36,111 nt of DNA, taken from an uncultured Lachnospiraceae bacterium (GTDB lineage Bacteria > Bacillota_A > Clostridia > Lachnospirales > Lachnospiraceae). The notes under the pieces were generated by a model. The model saw only the letters and a list, made by a program, of their open reading frames with translations. It made no database searches and was not told the DNA's origin. The first letter of the stretch is position 1, and every line of letters begins with the position of its first letter. Shown in pieces: positions 8,140 through 15,817 of the stretch. The position numbers and the translations under genes were made by a program. The stretch spans positions 1 to 36,111 of the forward strand of contig CAJUOF010000061.1 in NCBI GenBank assembly GCA_910587905.1. The letters run 5' to 3'.

Positions 8140-9837
8140 TTATAATTTGTCAATCATGGAACGCCCCACCAGCTTCTGGGCCGCCACCACCAGGGCCGTG
8201 ACAAACAAAAACACCACGGTTCCGAAAGCCGCCGCCTGGGTCAGTCCCCCCGCGCCGTCCCACAAATCCAGAATCGCCGTCGCCACCACGTCTGTTCCGG
8301 CATTTCGCAGCATCACGGAGCTGCTCAGCTCCGGAAACGCCATGACGAAGGTCAAAATCCAGGCATAGGCGATACCGGTTTTCGCCAGGGGAACCGTGAT
8401 CCTCCTCAGGGTCTTCCCCCAGGCGGCACCGGAAATACGGCTGGCCTCCTCCAGCTCCGTGTGGATCTGAATCAGGGCCGATTGACAGTAACGGACCCCG
8501 GAGGGCAGCATCCTGGTCGCATAGGCGATAAACAGCATCCAGATCGTCCCGTAAAGTCTCATCTGATTGAGCGGGGCACTCAAGTACATGAAGATCAGTC
8601 CCATGGCAAGAGCCGTCCCCGAAATGCCGGAGGGCATGTTGCACAGATATTCCAGGGTTCCCCGCCCCCTGACCTTCAGGCGGACGATGATGTATGCCGC
8701 AAGCAGTCCCAGGAGGACCACCGCCGTGGCCGTAATGATTCCCAGAAAGAAACTGTTTTTGAGGGCTGTTTTTGCCACCGCACTGTGAAGCAGCATGGTA
8801 TAGTTGGAGAGGGTAAAGTTGGACGCCTGAAATCCGTTCCCCACGTTCTTCATAAAGGAGGCCACCGCCAGAGTGGTGTAGGGCACCAGAAAGCCAAAGA
8901 GGGCGTAGACAAGCCCCAGGGCCGAAAACAGGATCTTCGCCTTCCCCAGCCGCATGATGTTCGGCCGGAATCCCTTCGCCGAGATCGTGGAGTATTTTTT
9001 GCTGGAACGCACCGACCTCCGATAGAGAAACACGGCAAACAGCGACAATACCGTGACGGATGTCGACAGGACCGCCCCCATTTTCAGATCCATCACGGTG
9101 ATGGATTCCCGGATCTTTGTGGTCAACACGTTGATATTCAACATTCTGGGCACACCGTAGAGGGCCAGCGACTGGCCGAAGGACAGAATCAGCCCCGAAA
9201 GAATGGCCGGACGCACCAGAGGGATCGTCACCCGAAATGCTGTCCTCGCCGCATTGGCCCCCGACATCCTCGCCGCTTCCTCCAGATAAGGGTCCATGTT
9301 TTCCAGTGCCGGGAACACCATCATGAAGATGGTCGCAATCCCCTGGGGAAGCCCCAGCACTACAATGGCCCAGACGGAATAAATATTGATGGGACCGTAA
9401 TTGGTCGTCAAGTGAAAGACCGACTTTAGCAGGCGGTTGACAAGCCCCTGGTTCGGCCCGGCCAGAATAATATAGGCCATGGTCAGAAGAAAGGGCGGTG
9501 TCATAATGGTGATGGTGATCGTGCTTTTCACCAGCGTCTTGAATCTCATGTCCGTCCGGCTGACTCCAAAAGCCAGGGCGACTCCGATCAGGGAGGCAAA
9601 AACCCCGATTCCCGCAGCGACGACAATGGAATTCCTGAGGGCCTCCAGAATGTCCCTGCGTCCGAAATATTTGATGAAATTTGCGAACGTAAACGTCCCG
9701 TCCTTCGTGGTCAGGCTCTCATAGGCCATGTAACCTATGGGAACCAGAACCAGCAGCATGATGATCAGGCACACAAGGGCAAACAGCAGATTACTTGCCT
9801 GAAACCGTATTCTTTTTCTGAGCTTCCTCTCCTTCAT
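8140..9837 (-). CDS. ABC transporter permease, two fused domains (FbpB/AfuB-like)
   Basis: A 565-residue inner-membrane protein with two tandem permease domains of the binding-protein-dependent transporter type. The ATPase-contacting EAA loops are clear in both halves: EEAARMSGANAARTAFR followed by VTIPLVRP in the first, and EEASRISGAAWGKTLRR followed by ITVPLAK in the second. A fused two-domain permease is typical of FbpB/AfuB-type importers for ferric iron, anions, phosphonates and some sugar phosphates. Its partners are the ATPase at 10970-12064 and the lipoprotein at 12085-13215. It is unusual that the dehydratase gene is inserted between ATPase and permease, which ties the importer to the catabolic genes. 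The stop at 8140 is close to the deglycosidase beta start. Confidence 0.92.
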   Translation of the reverse strand: MKERKLRKRIRFQASNLLFALVCLIIMLLVLVPIGYMAYESLTTKDGTFTFANFIKYFGRRDILEALRNSIVVAAGIGVFASLIGVALAFGVSRTDMRFKTLVKSTITITIMTPPFLLTMAYIILAGPNQGLVNRLLKSVFHLTTNYGPINIYSVWAIVVLGLPQGIATIFMMVFPALENMDPYLEEAARMSGANAARTAFRVTIPLVRPAILSGLILSFGQSLALYGVPRMLNINVLTTKIRESITVMDLKMGAVLSTSVTVLSLFAVFLYRRSVRSSKKYSTISAKGFRPNIMRLGKAKILFSALGLVYALFGFLVPYTTLAVASFMKNVGNGFQASNFTLSNYTMLLHSAVAKTALKNSFFLGIITATAVVLLGLLAAYIIVRLKVRGRGTLEYLCNMPSGISGTALAMGLIFMYLSAPLNQMRLYGTIWMLFIAYATRMLPSGVRYCQSALIQIHTELEEASRISGAAWGKTLRRITVPLAKTGIAYAWILTFVMAFPELSSSVMLRNAGTDVVATAILDLWDGAGGLTQAAAFGTVVFLFVTALVVAAQKLVGRSMIDKL

Positions 9838-9849
9838 GCTCCACCTCGC

Positions 9850-10941
9850 CTAATTGTCGACCTTGTATGTTTTTATGGTTTCTTCTTTAAACTTAAGTCC
9901 AAGCCCCGGCTTTTCCCTTGCGAAGGCGAAGCCGTCCTCCGTCCGGACAGGATCCTCGAAATGCTCCTGGAACCAGGGTATGTACTCCACATACAGGGAA
10001 TTGGGCACGCAGCACTGCACCTGCGCAGTCACTTCCATGACAAAGTGAGGAGAGACTTTGATGCCCTGTGCATCGCAGTTTGCGGCGATGCGCAGCCACT
10101 CCGTGATGCCTCCCGTCCGGATCACATCCGCCTGCATGTAGCTGACCAGATTCCCCCGTATATATTCGTCCGTTTCCCGGATTCCGAAGAAGTTTTCCCC
10201 TGTAGCCAGAGGAACGCTCGTGTGCTGCGAAATCCGCCTGTGGCCCAGAGGATCCCGTAGGGAAATCGGCTCCTCAAACCAGAAAATGTCATATTCTTCC
10301 AGCCGTCTCGCCAGCCTGATGGCTCCCTCCACATCCAGGATCGTGTTGGCGTCGACGAACAGCTTCACATCCCTCCCGAAGGCGCTCCGCAGAGCCTCCA
10401 CCCGCCTCGCGTCCTGTCCCGGCGTTTCCCGGCCCACCTGAATCTTGATTCCGACCATCTTCTGCTCTCTCAAGAGCTTCCCGGCCCGCTCCACCATCTC
10501 CTCATGGGCCAGCCCGCTCCAGCCTGCCACGCTGGCATACATGGGAACCCGGTCCCTGTACTGTCCCAGGATGGAACAGAGTGGAAGGTTCGCTGCCTTG
10601 CTGTAAATGTCCCACAGGGCAAGGTCGATTCCCGCCGCCCCGAGGACCGTGATTCCGGAAAAACCGGCCTGCCTCAGCTCCCACAGAAGCCAGGCGGAAA
10701 GCTTCTTCACCTCCAGAGGGTCTTTTCCGAGCAGCAGTTCCCTTATGTCCGTGTCAATCAGCGTCCGGACCGCATGTCCGCCGAATCCGTCCGTATAGGT
10801 GTATCCGTATCCGCAGATTCCCTCGTCCGTCAAAATCTCAACCGGAATCACTTCCATGTAGGCTCTGGATTTGGTCTTGTTTAACAATGCCCGCTCCACC
10901 GGGATATGCAAAAGCTCTGTCTTAATATCGATAATCTTCAT
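9850..10941 (-). CDS. Mandelate racemase/muconate lactonizing enzyme family protein (candidate acid-sugar dehydratase)
   Basis: A 363-residue enolase-superfamily protein. The capping domain fills about residues 1-125 and the barrel the rest. Metal ligands are D197 (FVDAN), E223 (WFEEP) and E249 (ATGEN). The His-Asp catalytic dyad is intact: H299 (SPHF) with D272 (QADV), as in mandelate racemase and many acid-sugar dehydratases. On the opposite face the usual KxK motif reads K166-I-Q168, so the second lysine, normally a general base, is glutamine. This suggests one-sided proton abstraction by His, hence dehydration or epimerisation of a specific stereoisomer. In the operon it would handle an aldonate or uronate. 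ATG start 28 bases after the ATPase stop. Substrate not predictable by eye. Confidence 0.88.
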   Translation of the reverse strand: MKIIDIKTELLHIPVERALLNKTKSRAYMEVIPVEILTDEGICGYGYTYTDGFGGHAVRTLIDTDIRELLLGKDPLEVKKLSAWLLWELRQAGFSGITVLGAAGIDLALWDIYSKAANLPLCSILGQYRDRVPMYASVAGWSGLAHEEMVERAGKLLREQKMVGIKIQVGRETPGQDARRVEALRSAFGRDVKLFVDANTILDVEGAIRLARRLEEYDIFWFEEPISLRDPLGHRRISQHTSVPLATGENFFGIRETDEYIRGNLVSYMQADVIRTGGITEWLRIAANCDAQGIKVSPHFVMEVTAQVQCCVPNSLYVEYIPWFQEHFEDPVRTEDGFAFAREKPGLGLKFKEETIKTYKVDN

Positions 10942-10969
10942 AATAATCGTTCCCCTTTTCCGCTCTCTG

Positions 10970-12064
10970 TCATTCCCTCACCAGGACGCAGTCCGTCTCC
11001 GCAAACCGACAGACCAAGGCGTCCCCGGCCGCAAACCGGACCGGCGGAGTCGACTGCACTCTGCACCGGCTCTCTTCCATTCCTTTCGGCTTTATAAAAT
11101 AGTTCACGATACTTCCGGTGAAGCTCACATTCTCAACCGCCGCAGACAAGGAATTTACGTATCGCCCCTCTTCCCGTTGGTTAAAAATCAAGTTTTCCGG
11201 ACGGAGCAGGAGATACGCCTCCTCCCCTTCCTTCCAACCCTTTCCGTCCGCCGCCGCGAAAACCGTCTCCCCGTTCGCCAGCCTGACTGTGGTCTTTTCT
11301 TTTCCGGCCTCGACGATCTTCACCTCAAACCGATTGGCCACGCCGATGAAATCCGCCACAAAACTACTGTCCGGCCTCGCGTAGATTTCTTCCGGGGAGC
11401 CCTTCTGCAGAATTTTTCCGTCCCGCATGATCACGATCTCGTCGGACACCGCCAGGGCTTCGTCCTGGGAATGGGTGACGTAAATGGTCGTGATTCCCAG
11501 CCTCTTCTGAAGGGCGCGGATCTCAAAACGCATATTTTCCCGAAGCTTCGCATCCAGATTGCAGAGTGGTTCGTCCAAAAGCAGGATATCCGGCTCGCTG
11601 ACCAGGGCCCTTGCCAGGGCGACCCGCTGCTGCTGGCCGCCCGAAAGCTGGGTGGGAAAACGTTTCTCATATTCTCCCAGGCCCACCAGTTCCAGGGCCT
11701 CCCTCACTCGTTTCACAATGTCGCTTTTTGCATATTTTTTGATTTTTAATCCGTATCCCACGTTGTCAAAGACCGTCATATGGGGCCAAACCGCATAGCT
11801 CTGAAAGACCATGCTCATGTTCCGTTTTTCCGGCAGGACCACGTGTTTTTCATCAGAAAGGACGTTTCCGTCCACCGACACGTTCCCGGCAGTAGGGGTC
11901 TCCAGCCCTGCCACGATCCGCAGCGTCGTCGTCTTCCCGCAGCCGGAAGGCCCTAGAAACGAGAGAAGCTTGCCCTTCTCAATCGCCAGGCTGACCCCGT
12001 TTACCGCCGTCACGTCTCCGTATTTCTTGATCAGGTTCGTAATCGTCAAATACCCCTTGTCCAT
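10970..12064 (-). CDS. ABC transporter ATP-binding protein (FbpC/PotA-like)
   Basis: A 364-residue cytosolic ATPase that powers the adjacent importer. All nucleotide-binding motifs are intact: Walker A GPSGCGKTT (38-46), Q-loop VFQSY (Q88), signature LSGGQQQR (140-147), Walker B ILLLDEP (160-166) and the switch histidine in THSQDEA (H198). A C-terminal TOBE-like regulatory domain follows (about 230-364), placing it in the CUT/PotA/FbpC branch rather than simple exporters. ATG is preceded by GGAGGAAGG. It lies 20 bases downstream of the lipoprotein gene and 28 bases upstream of the dehydratase gene. Confidence 0.94.
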   Translation of the reverse strand: MDKGYLTITNLIKKYGDVTAVNGVSLAIEKGKLLSFLGPSGCGKTTTLRIVAGLETPTAGNVSVDGNVLSDEKHVVLPEKRNMSMVFQSYAVWPHMTVFDNVGYGLKIKKYAKSDIVKRVREALELVGLGEYEKRFPTQLSGGQQQRVALARALVSEPDILLLDEPLCNLDAKLRENMRFEIRALQKRLGITTIYVTHSQDEALAVSDEIVIMRDGKILQKGSPEEIYARPDSSFVADFIGVANRFEVKIVEAGKEKTTVRLANGETVFAAADGKGWKEGEEAYLLLRPENLIFNQREEGRYVNSLSAAVENVSFTGSIVNYFIKPKGMEESRCRVQSTPPVRFAAGDALVCRFAETDCVLVRE

Positions 12065-12084
12065 CGCAGCCTTCCTCCTGCTCC

Positions 12085-13215
12085 TTATTCTGCCCGGATC
12101 TCCGCAAATTTCTCGAGAATTTCTTCTTTGTTTCCTGTCACCCAGGTCACGTCCCTGGGAATGAAGTTCAGGTCGGAAAGAGCCGTTCCGTCCGCCAGCT
12201 TGTAATCCGCAATGTCCGTCCGCACCGGGATCCAGCCGAGATTGTCCGCCACCAGCCTCTGCCCTTCGTCGGAAAGAATAAAGTTCATAAACAGCTCCGC
12301 CGCCGCCTCATTGGGCGTATCCTTCCGGATCACTCCCACATTCACCTCACTGGGCAGTCCTTCCTCCGGATATACAATGGCGATCGGGTCCCCCTTTTTT
12401 AAAGAGGTTCCTGCTGTCGCCATAACCTGGACTCCGACCTTTCGTTCTCCCATGGCGACCAGTTCTCCGATGGTTCCGTGGCTGGACGCATAATTGACGT
12501 TCAGCTCCTGCAGTCTCTCGAAATAAGGCCATCCATAAGGGTCCGTCCCCAGCTTCTGGGTGATCATCCAAATCAGCGTGTACACGGAAGAAGAACTGGT
12601 GGGATCGGCGATCACCAGGGAATTATCCCATTTCTCGTCCAAAAGATCCGCAAAAGACCCAGGCGCCTCCTCCTCCGATACCAGATTGGTATTGTAAATA
12701 ATGGTATAAAAACCAGTGCCAACAGGAGTCAGGATTCCCGTCGGATCCAAAAGCCCTTCCGAAATGGAAGCCTTCGCCTCCGGCTCAAAAGACTGGAAAC
12801 AGTCATACCCCTCCTGCAGCGTGATGATCGGTCCATTGCCCATGACAGCCACATCAAACTGGGGATTTCCGGATTTAATCTCCATCTCCATGGTTGCCGA
12901 CAATTCCTCGTTGGCCCCCCGGTAGCTTTTCACCTCAATGCCGGGATATTTTTTCTGGAATGCCTCCAGAATCGGCGTCATCTGCTCCAGGGTCGCTCCG
13001 TAATAGACCGTCAGGGAACCCTCCGCCGATTTAGGCGGCTCTGCCTGTTCCGCCTTCTCGGTTTCACCCGTTTTTGTCTCTCCTCCGGTCTCCTGACTTA
13101 CCGCCTCCGTCTTTTCCGGCCCCTTTTTCTCCTCCTGCGCTTCTTTCCCGCAGGCCATAAGCGTACCTGCCATGACTGTCGCTGCCAAAAACATTGCCAA
13201 TACTCGTTTCCTCAT
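12085..13215 (-). CDS. Extracellular solute-binding lipoprotein (FbpA/AfuA-like family 1)
   Basis: A 376-residue binding protein of the importer. It begins with a lipoprotein signal peptide, MRKR then a hydrophobic stretch and the lipobox LMAC, with Cys22 as lipidation site. A Glu/Lys/Thr-rich linker (about 23-65) tethers it to the membrane. The binding domain starts at LTVYYGATLEQMTPILEAF and contains the family stretches QFDVAVMGNGP, GTGFYTIIYNTNLV and LFMNFILSDEGQ, resembling ferric/anion/sugar-phosphate binding proteins. The paired Tyr of true ferric-binding FbpA is not evident, so iron is not assumed; an anionic sugar or glycoside would fit the operon. It is the first gene, with AGGAGG ahead of ATG and a promoter controlled by candidate GntR operators. 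Confidence 0.92.
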   Translation of the reverse strand: MRKRVLAMFLAATVMAGTLMACGKEAQEEKKGPEKTEAVSQETGGETKTGETEKAEQAEPPKSAEGSLTVYYGATLEQMTPILEAFQKKYPGIEVKSYRGANEELSATMEMEIKSGNPQFDVAVMGNGPIITLQEGYDCFQSFEPEAKASISEGLLDPTGILTPVGTGFYTIIYNTNLVSEEEAPGSFADLLDEKWDNSLVIADPTSSSSVYTLIWMITQKLGTDPYGWPYFERLQELNVNYASSHGTIGELVAMGERKVGVQVMATAGTSLKKGDPIAIVYPEEGLPSEVNVGVIRKDTPNEAAAELFMNFILSDEGQRLVADNLGWIPVRTDIADYKLADGTALSDLNFIPRDVTWVTGNKEEILEKFAEIRAE

Positions 13216-13255
13216 AAGATCCTCCTTCTGAAATTACTGACATCTTAATGTTTAT

Positions 13256-13267
13256 ATGTATTTACAT
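13256..13267. promoter_or_regulatory. Candidate GntR operator 1
   Basis: ATGTATTTACAT contains the TGTA-NN-TACA dyad common among GntR/HutC-type operators. It sits immediately downstream of the predicted transcription start of the glycoside operon and is the exact reverse complement of the site at 13300-13311. Confidence 0.55.
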
Positions 13268-13277
13268 CTATACATTA

Positions 13278-13306
13278 TTTATAACATAGGATTTTCAAAA
13301 TGTAAA
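13278..13306 (-). promoter_or_regulatory. Promoter of the nine-gene glycoside operon
   Basis: On the minus strand TTTACA (13301-13306) and TATAAA (13278-13283) are 17 bases apart. The -35 box lies inside candidate operator 2, so a bound GntR protein would block polymerase. Confidence 0.6.
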
Positions 13307-13311
13307 TACAT
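13300..13311. promoter_or_regulatory. Candidate GntR operator 2
   Basis: ATGTAAATACAT, the reverse complement of operator 1 and 44 bases from it centre to centre (about four helical turns), overlaps the -35 box of the operon promoter. The spacing would allow two dimers on one DNA face or a loop. Confidence 0.55.
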
Positions 13312-13336
13312 AAATACATTTTTTTATAAAAGAACA

Positions 13337-13365
13337 TTGCTTTTCTCATCAAAACGTAATAAAAT
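13337..13365 (+). promoter_or_regulatory. Promoter of the GntR regulator gene
   Basis: TTGCTT (13337-13342) and TAAAAT (13360-13365) are 17 bases apart, about 55 bases upstream of the regulator start. A further TTACA-N4-TGTAA dyad (13384-13397) falls in the leader and could give autoregulation. Confidence 0.45.
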
Positions 13366-13383
13366 ATTTATTACCTGACAAGC

Positions 13384-13397
13384 TTACAAATATGTAA
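13384..13397. promoter_or_regulatory. Candidate GntR operator 3 in the regulator leader
   Basis: TTACA (13384-13388) and TGTAA (13393-13397) form an inverted repeat with a 4-base spacer, just downstream of the predicted gntR transcription start. It is looser than operators 1 and 2. Confidence 0.35.
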
Positions 13398-13418
13398 TTA
13401 TGTAAAGGAAGACACGGC

Positions 13419-14198
13419 ATGGCCATCAATCCCTCTTTAAACGCTCTGGTTTTATCCGAACTAAAAAATAAAGTAGACCACAGTGTCCCGACCCCACTTT
13501 ATTATCAACTCATGGTGACCTTAAAGGCCATGATCGATTCCGGCAGGTTGAAAAGCGGGGATGAGCTTCCCTCGGAACAGGAGATCAGCACGACCCTGGA
13601 CATCAGCAGGCCAACGGTCCGCCAGTGTATGCAGGGGCTGGTAAACGCCGGGGTCATTGTCCGCCGTAAGGGTAAGGGTACGTTCGTGACCCACCAGAAG
13701 ATGGAGTTCAATTATATTGCGAAGCACGAGAGCTTCCATCAGATCATTGCCGGTTATGGCTACACCCCCGCCACCCGTGTGCTGGAATTTGAGACCGTGG
13801 AGCCGATTCCCTTTGTCAACCAACAGTTAAAAATCGATGAACGAGAACCTTTGTATTCGCTGCTGCGGCTTTGCATGGCCAACGACACCCCCATGCTCTA
13901 TTGCCATACGTATCTGCAGGCTTCTCGTTTTCCCGGTCTGCAGGATTTTGACTTTTCGAAGGTTTCTTTATATGAAACATTAAATCAGCACTACAACTTA
14001 AAGGTGGTCACCTTAAAGCGGGAAATCAGTGCGGATAATGCAGGACAGACGGATGCCGGCATGCTGCAGATCAAAAGAGGGCGGGCGATCTTTATTGTCC
14101 GAAATCTGGCTTATGATGCAAACAACATCCCTGTAGAATACTCCGATTCTCATTACCGCAGCGAAACCATTAAATTTACAAATTATATGAAATGCTGA
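13419..14198 (+). CDS. GntR-family transcriptional regulator, HutC/UTRA subfamily
   Basis: A 259-residue regulator. The N-terminal winged helix-turn-helix (about 24-95) shows the family pattern PLYYQLMVTLKAMIDSGRLKSGDELPSE, ISRPTVRQCMQGLVNAG and the wing VRRKGKGTFV. The C-terminal UTRA effector domain (about 105-255) includes PLYSLLRLCMANDTPMLYCHTYL and ends with VEYSDSHYRSETIKF, the typical UTRA close. UTRA domains bind small molecules, often sugars or sugar phosphates. It faces the glycoside operon across 203 bases containing three candidate operators, so it is most likely that operon's repressor, released by a pathway intermediate. AAGGAAG precedes ATG. Promoter motifs suggest autoregulation. 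Confidence 0.93.
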   Translation: MAINPSLNALVLSELKNKVDHSVPTPLYYQLMVTLKAMIDSGRLKSGDELPSEQEISTTLDISRPTVRQCMQGLVNAGVIVRRKGKGTFVTHQKMEFNYIAKHESFHQIIAGYGYTPATRVLEFETVEPIPFVNQQLKIDEREPLYSLLRLCMANDTPMLYCHTYLQASRFPGLQDFDFSKVSLYETLNQHYNLKVVTLKREISADNAGQTDAGMLQIKRGRAIFIVRNLAYDANNIPVEYSDSHYRSETIKFTNYMKC

Positions 14199-14217
14199 TC
14201 CCCTTAAGAAAAAATCG

Positions 14218-14261
14218 TGTTATAATAGAAGGAAGTGTTATGCCGCCGGCAAAATGCGGCA
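14218..14261 (+). promoter_or_regulatory. Extended -10 promoter and leader hairpin of pncB
   Basis: TGT followed by TATAAT (14221-14226) forms an extended -10 element; the -35 is poor. The leader then carries a hairpin, TGCCGC (14241-14246) with GCGGCA (14256-14261), ending seven bases before the GAAAGGAG ribosome binding region. Either a stability element or a control site; not matched to a known riboswitch. Confidence 0.5.
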
Positions 14262-14278
14262 GGCCGAAAGGAGAAATT

Positions 14279-15751
14279 ATGGACACCAGAAACCTGACAC
14301 TGATGACCGACCTGTATGAGCTCACCATGATGCAGGGATATTTCAAGGAGAACGCAAACCAGACGGCGGTTTTCGATGTTTTCTACCGAACCAATCCCAG
14401 CGGAAACGGATTTGCCATCATGGCCGGATTAGAGCAGGTCATTGACTATGTGAACAATCTGCATTTCGGGGAGGCGGAGGTGGACTACCTCAGAAGCACC
14501 GGCCTCTTTGACGAGGATTTTCTGGATTATCTGCGGAATTTCAAATTTTCCGGCGACATTTTCGCCATCCCCGAGGGGACCGTGGTCTTTCCCAGGGAGC
14601 CTCTGGTCAAGGTGATCGCTCCGATCATGGAGGCCCAGCTTGTGGAGACGGCCATTTTAAACATCATCAACCACCAATGCCTGATCGCCACCAAGACGGC
14701 CCGGGTCGTCCATGCGGCGAGGGGCGACGGAATCATGGAGTTTGGCCTCAGGCGTGCCCAGGGACCGGACGCCGGCATTTACGGTGCACGAGCGGCCATG
14801 ATCGGCGGCTGCATCGGCACCTCCAACGTGCTGGCCGGACAGATGTTTGACGTTCCCGTGAAGGGCACCCACGCCCACAGCTGGATCATGAGCTTTCCCG
14901 ACGAGCTGACGGCCTTCCGCACCTATGCGAAGCTTTACCCCACCGCCTGCATCCTTTTGGTGGACACCTACGACACCCTCCGCTCCGGCGTCCCCAACGC
15001 CATCAAGGTATTTAATGAGATGAAGGCGGAGGGCATTTCCCTGAAGGGCTACGGCATCCGCTTAGACAGCGGCGACTTGGCTTATCTCTCCAAGGAGGCG
15101 AAGAAAATGCTCACGGAGGCCGGTTTCGGCGACGCCATCATTTCCGCCTCCAGCGACCTGGACGAGCACCTGATCAACAGCTTGAAGACCCAGGGCGCCG
15201 CCATCAACTCCTGGGGCGTCGGCACCAACATGATCACCAGCAGCGATTGGCCCGCCTTTGGCGGCGTCTACAAGCTGGTGGCCTTAAAGGACGAGAAGAC
15301 AGGGCAGTTCATTCCCAAGATCAAGCTCTCGGAGAACACAGAGAAGGTCACCAACCCCGGCGACAAGACGGTCTACCGCATCTACGGAGCCGAAACGGGG
15401 AAGATGATCGCCGACCTGATCGCCCTCACCGACGAGGAATATTCCTCCGACCAGCCGCTCCTTCTGTTCGATCCCATCGACACCTGGAAGAAGACTCACC
15501 TGGCGCCCAGGACCTACACCATCCGGGAACTTCCCGTACAGATATTCAAAGCGGGGGAATGCGTCTACCGGTCGGATTCCGTCATGGAGATCCGGGACTA
15601 CTGCAGGAGGGAGCTGGACACCCTCTGGGATGAGGCGAAGCGCCTGATCAATCCCCACCGGGCCCACATTGACCTGTCGGCCAAGCTCCACGCCATGAAG
15701 AATGACCTGCTGGAGTCCGTCGACAATATGACCCACCAGCAGACAAAATAA
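14279..15751 (+). CDS. pncB: Nicotinate phosphoribosyltransferase
   Basis: PncB joins nicotinate to PRPP, making nicotinate mononucleotide with ATP hydrolysis, the first step of the Preiss-Handler NAD salvage route in the cytosol. The protein is 490 residues, normal for the long bacterial form. Recognisable parts are LMTDLYELTMMQGYF at the N-terminus, EFGLRRAQGPDAG with the phosphoribosyl-transfer region, GTHAHSWIMSF with the catalytic His, LVDTYDT and IRLDSGDLA. The ATG at 14279 follows AAAGGAG; an in-frame ATG 29 codons earlier sits in the gntR stop region and lacks a good site. It has its own promoter and is followed by plsC after 66 bases. Confidence 0.96.
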   Translation: MDTRNLTLMTDLYELTMMQGYFKENANQTAVFDVFYRTNPSGNGFAIMAGLEQVIDYVNNLHFGEAEVDYLRSTGLFDEDFLDYLRNFKFSGDIFAIPEGTVVFPREPLVKVIAPIMEAQLVETAILNIINHQCLIATKTARVVHAARGDGIMEFGLRRAQGPDAGIYGARAAMIGGCIGTSNVLAGQMFDVPVKGTHAHSWIMSFPDELTAFRTYAKLYPTACILLVDTYDTLRSGVPNAIKVFNEMKAEGISLKGYGIRLDSGDLAYLSKEAKKMLTEAGFGDAIISASSDLDEHLINSLKTQGAAINSWGVGTNMITSSDWPAFGGVYKLVALKDEKTGQFIPKIKLSENTEKVTNPGDKTVYRIYGAETGKMIADLIALTDEEYSSDQPLLLFDPIDTWKKTHLAPRTYTIRELPVQIFKAGECVYRSDSVMEIRDYCRRELDTLWDEAKRLINPHRAHIDLSAKLHAMKNDLLESVDNMTHQQTK

Positions 15752-15817
15752 GCTCCGGGCCGCCTTTCCGGTCAAGCTTATGGAAAACACCCTGAAAACG
15801 ATAAACGGGAGACTCTT

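Noticed and set aside
8461..9429. 322-codon plus-strand open frame inside the permease gene
   Set aside because: Antisense to a permease with clear motifs; low-complexity His/Arg/Gly composition and no ribosome binding site.
12085..13215. Ferric-iron binding protein call for the lipoprotein
   Set aside because: The fold family fits, but the adjacent Tyr pair of FbpA is not evident and the operon is catabolic, so iron specificity is not claimed.
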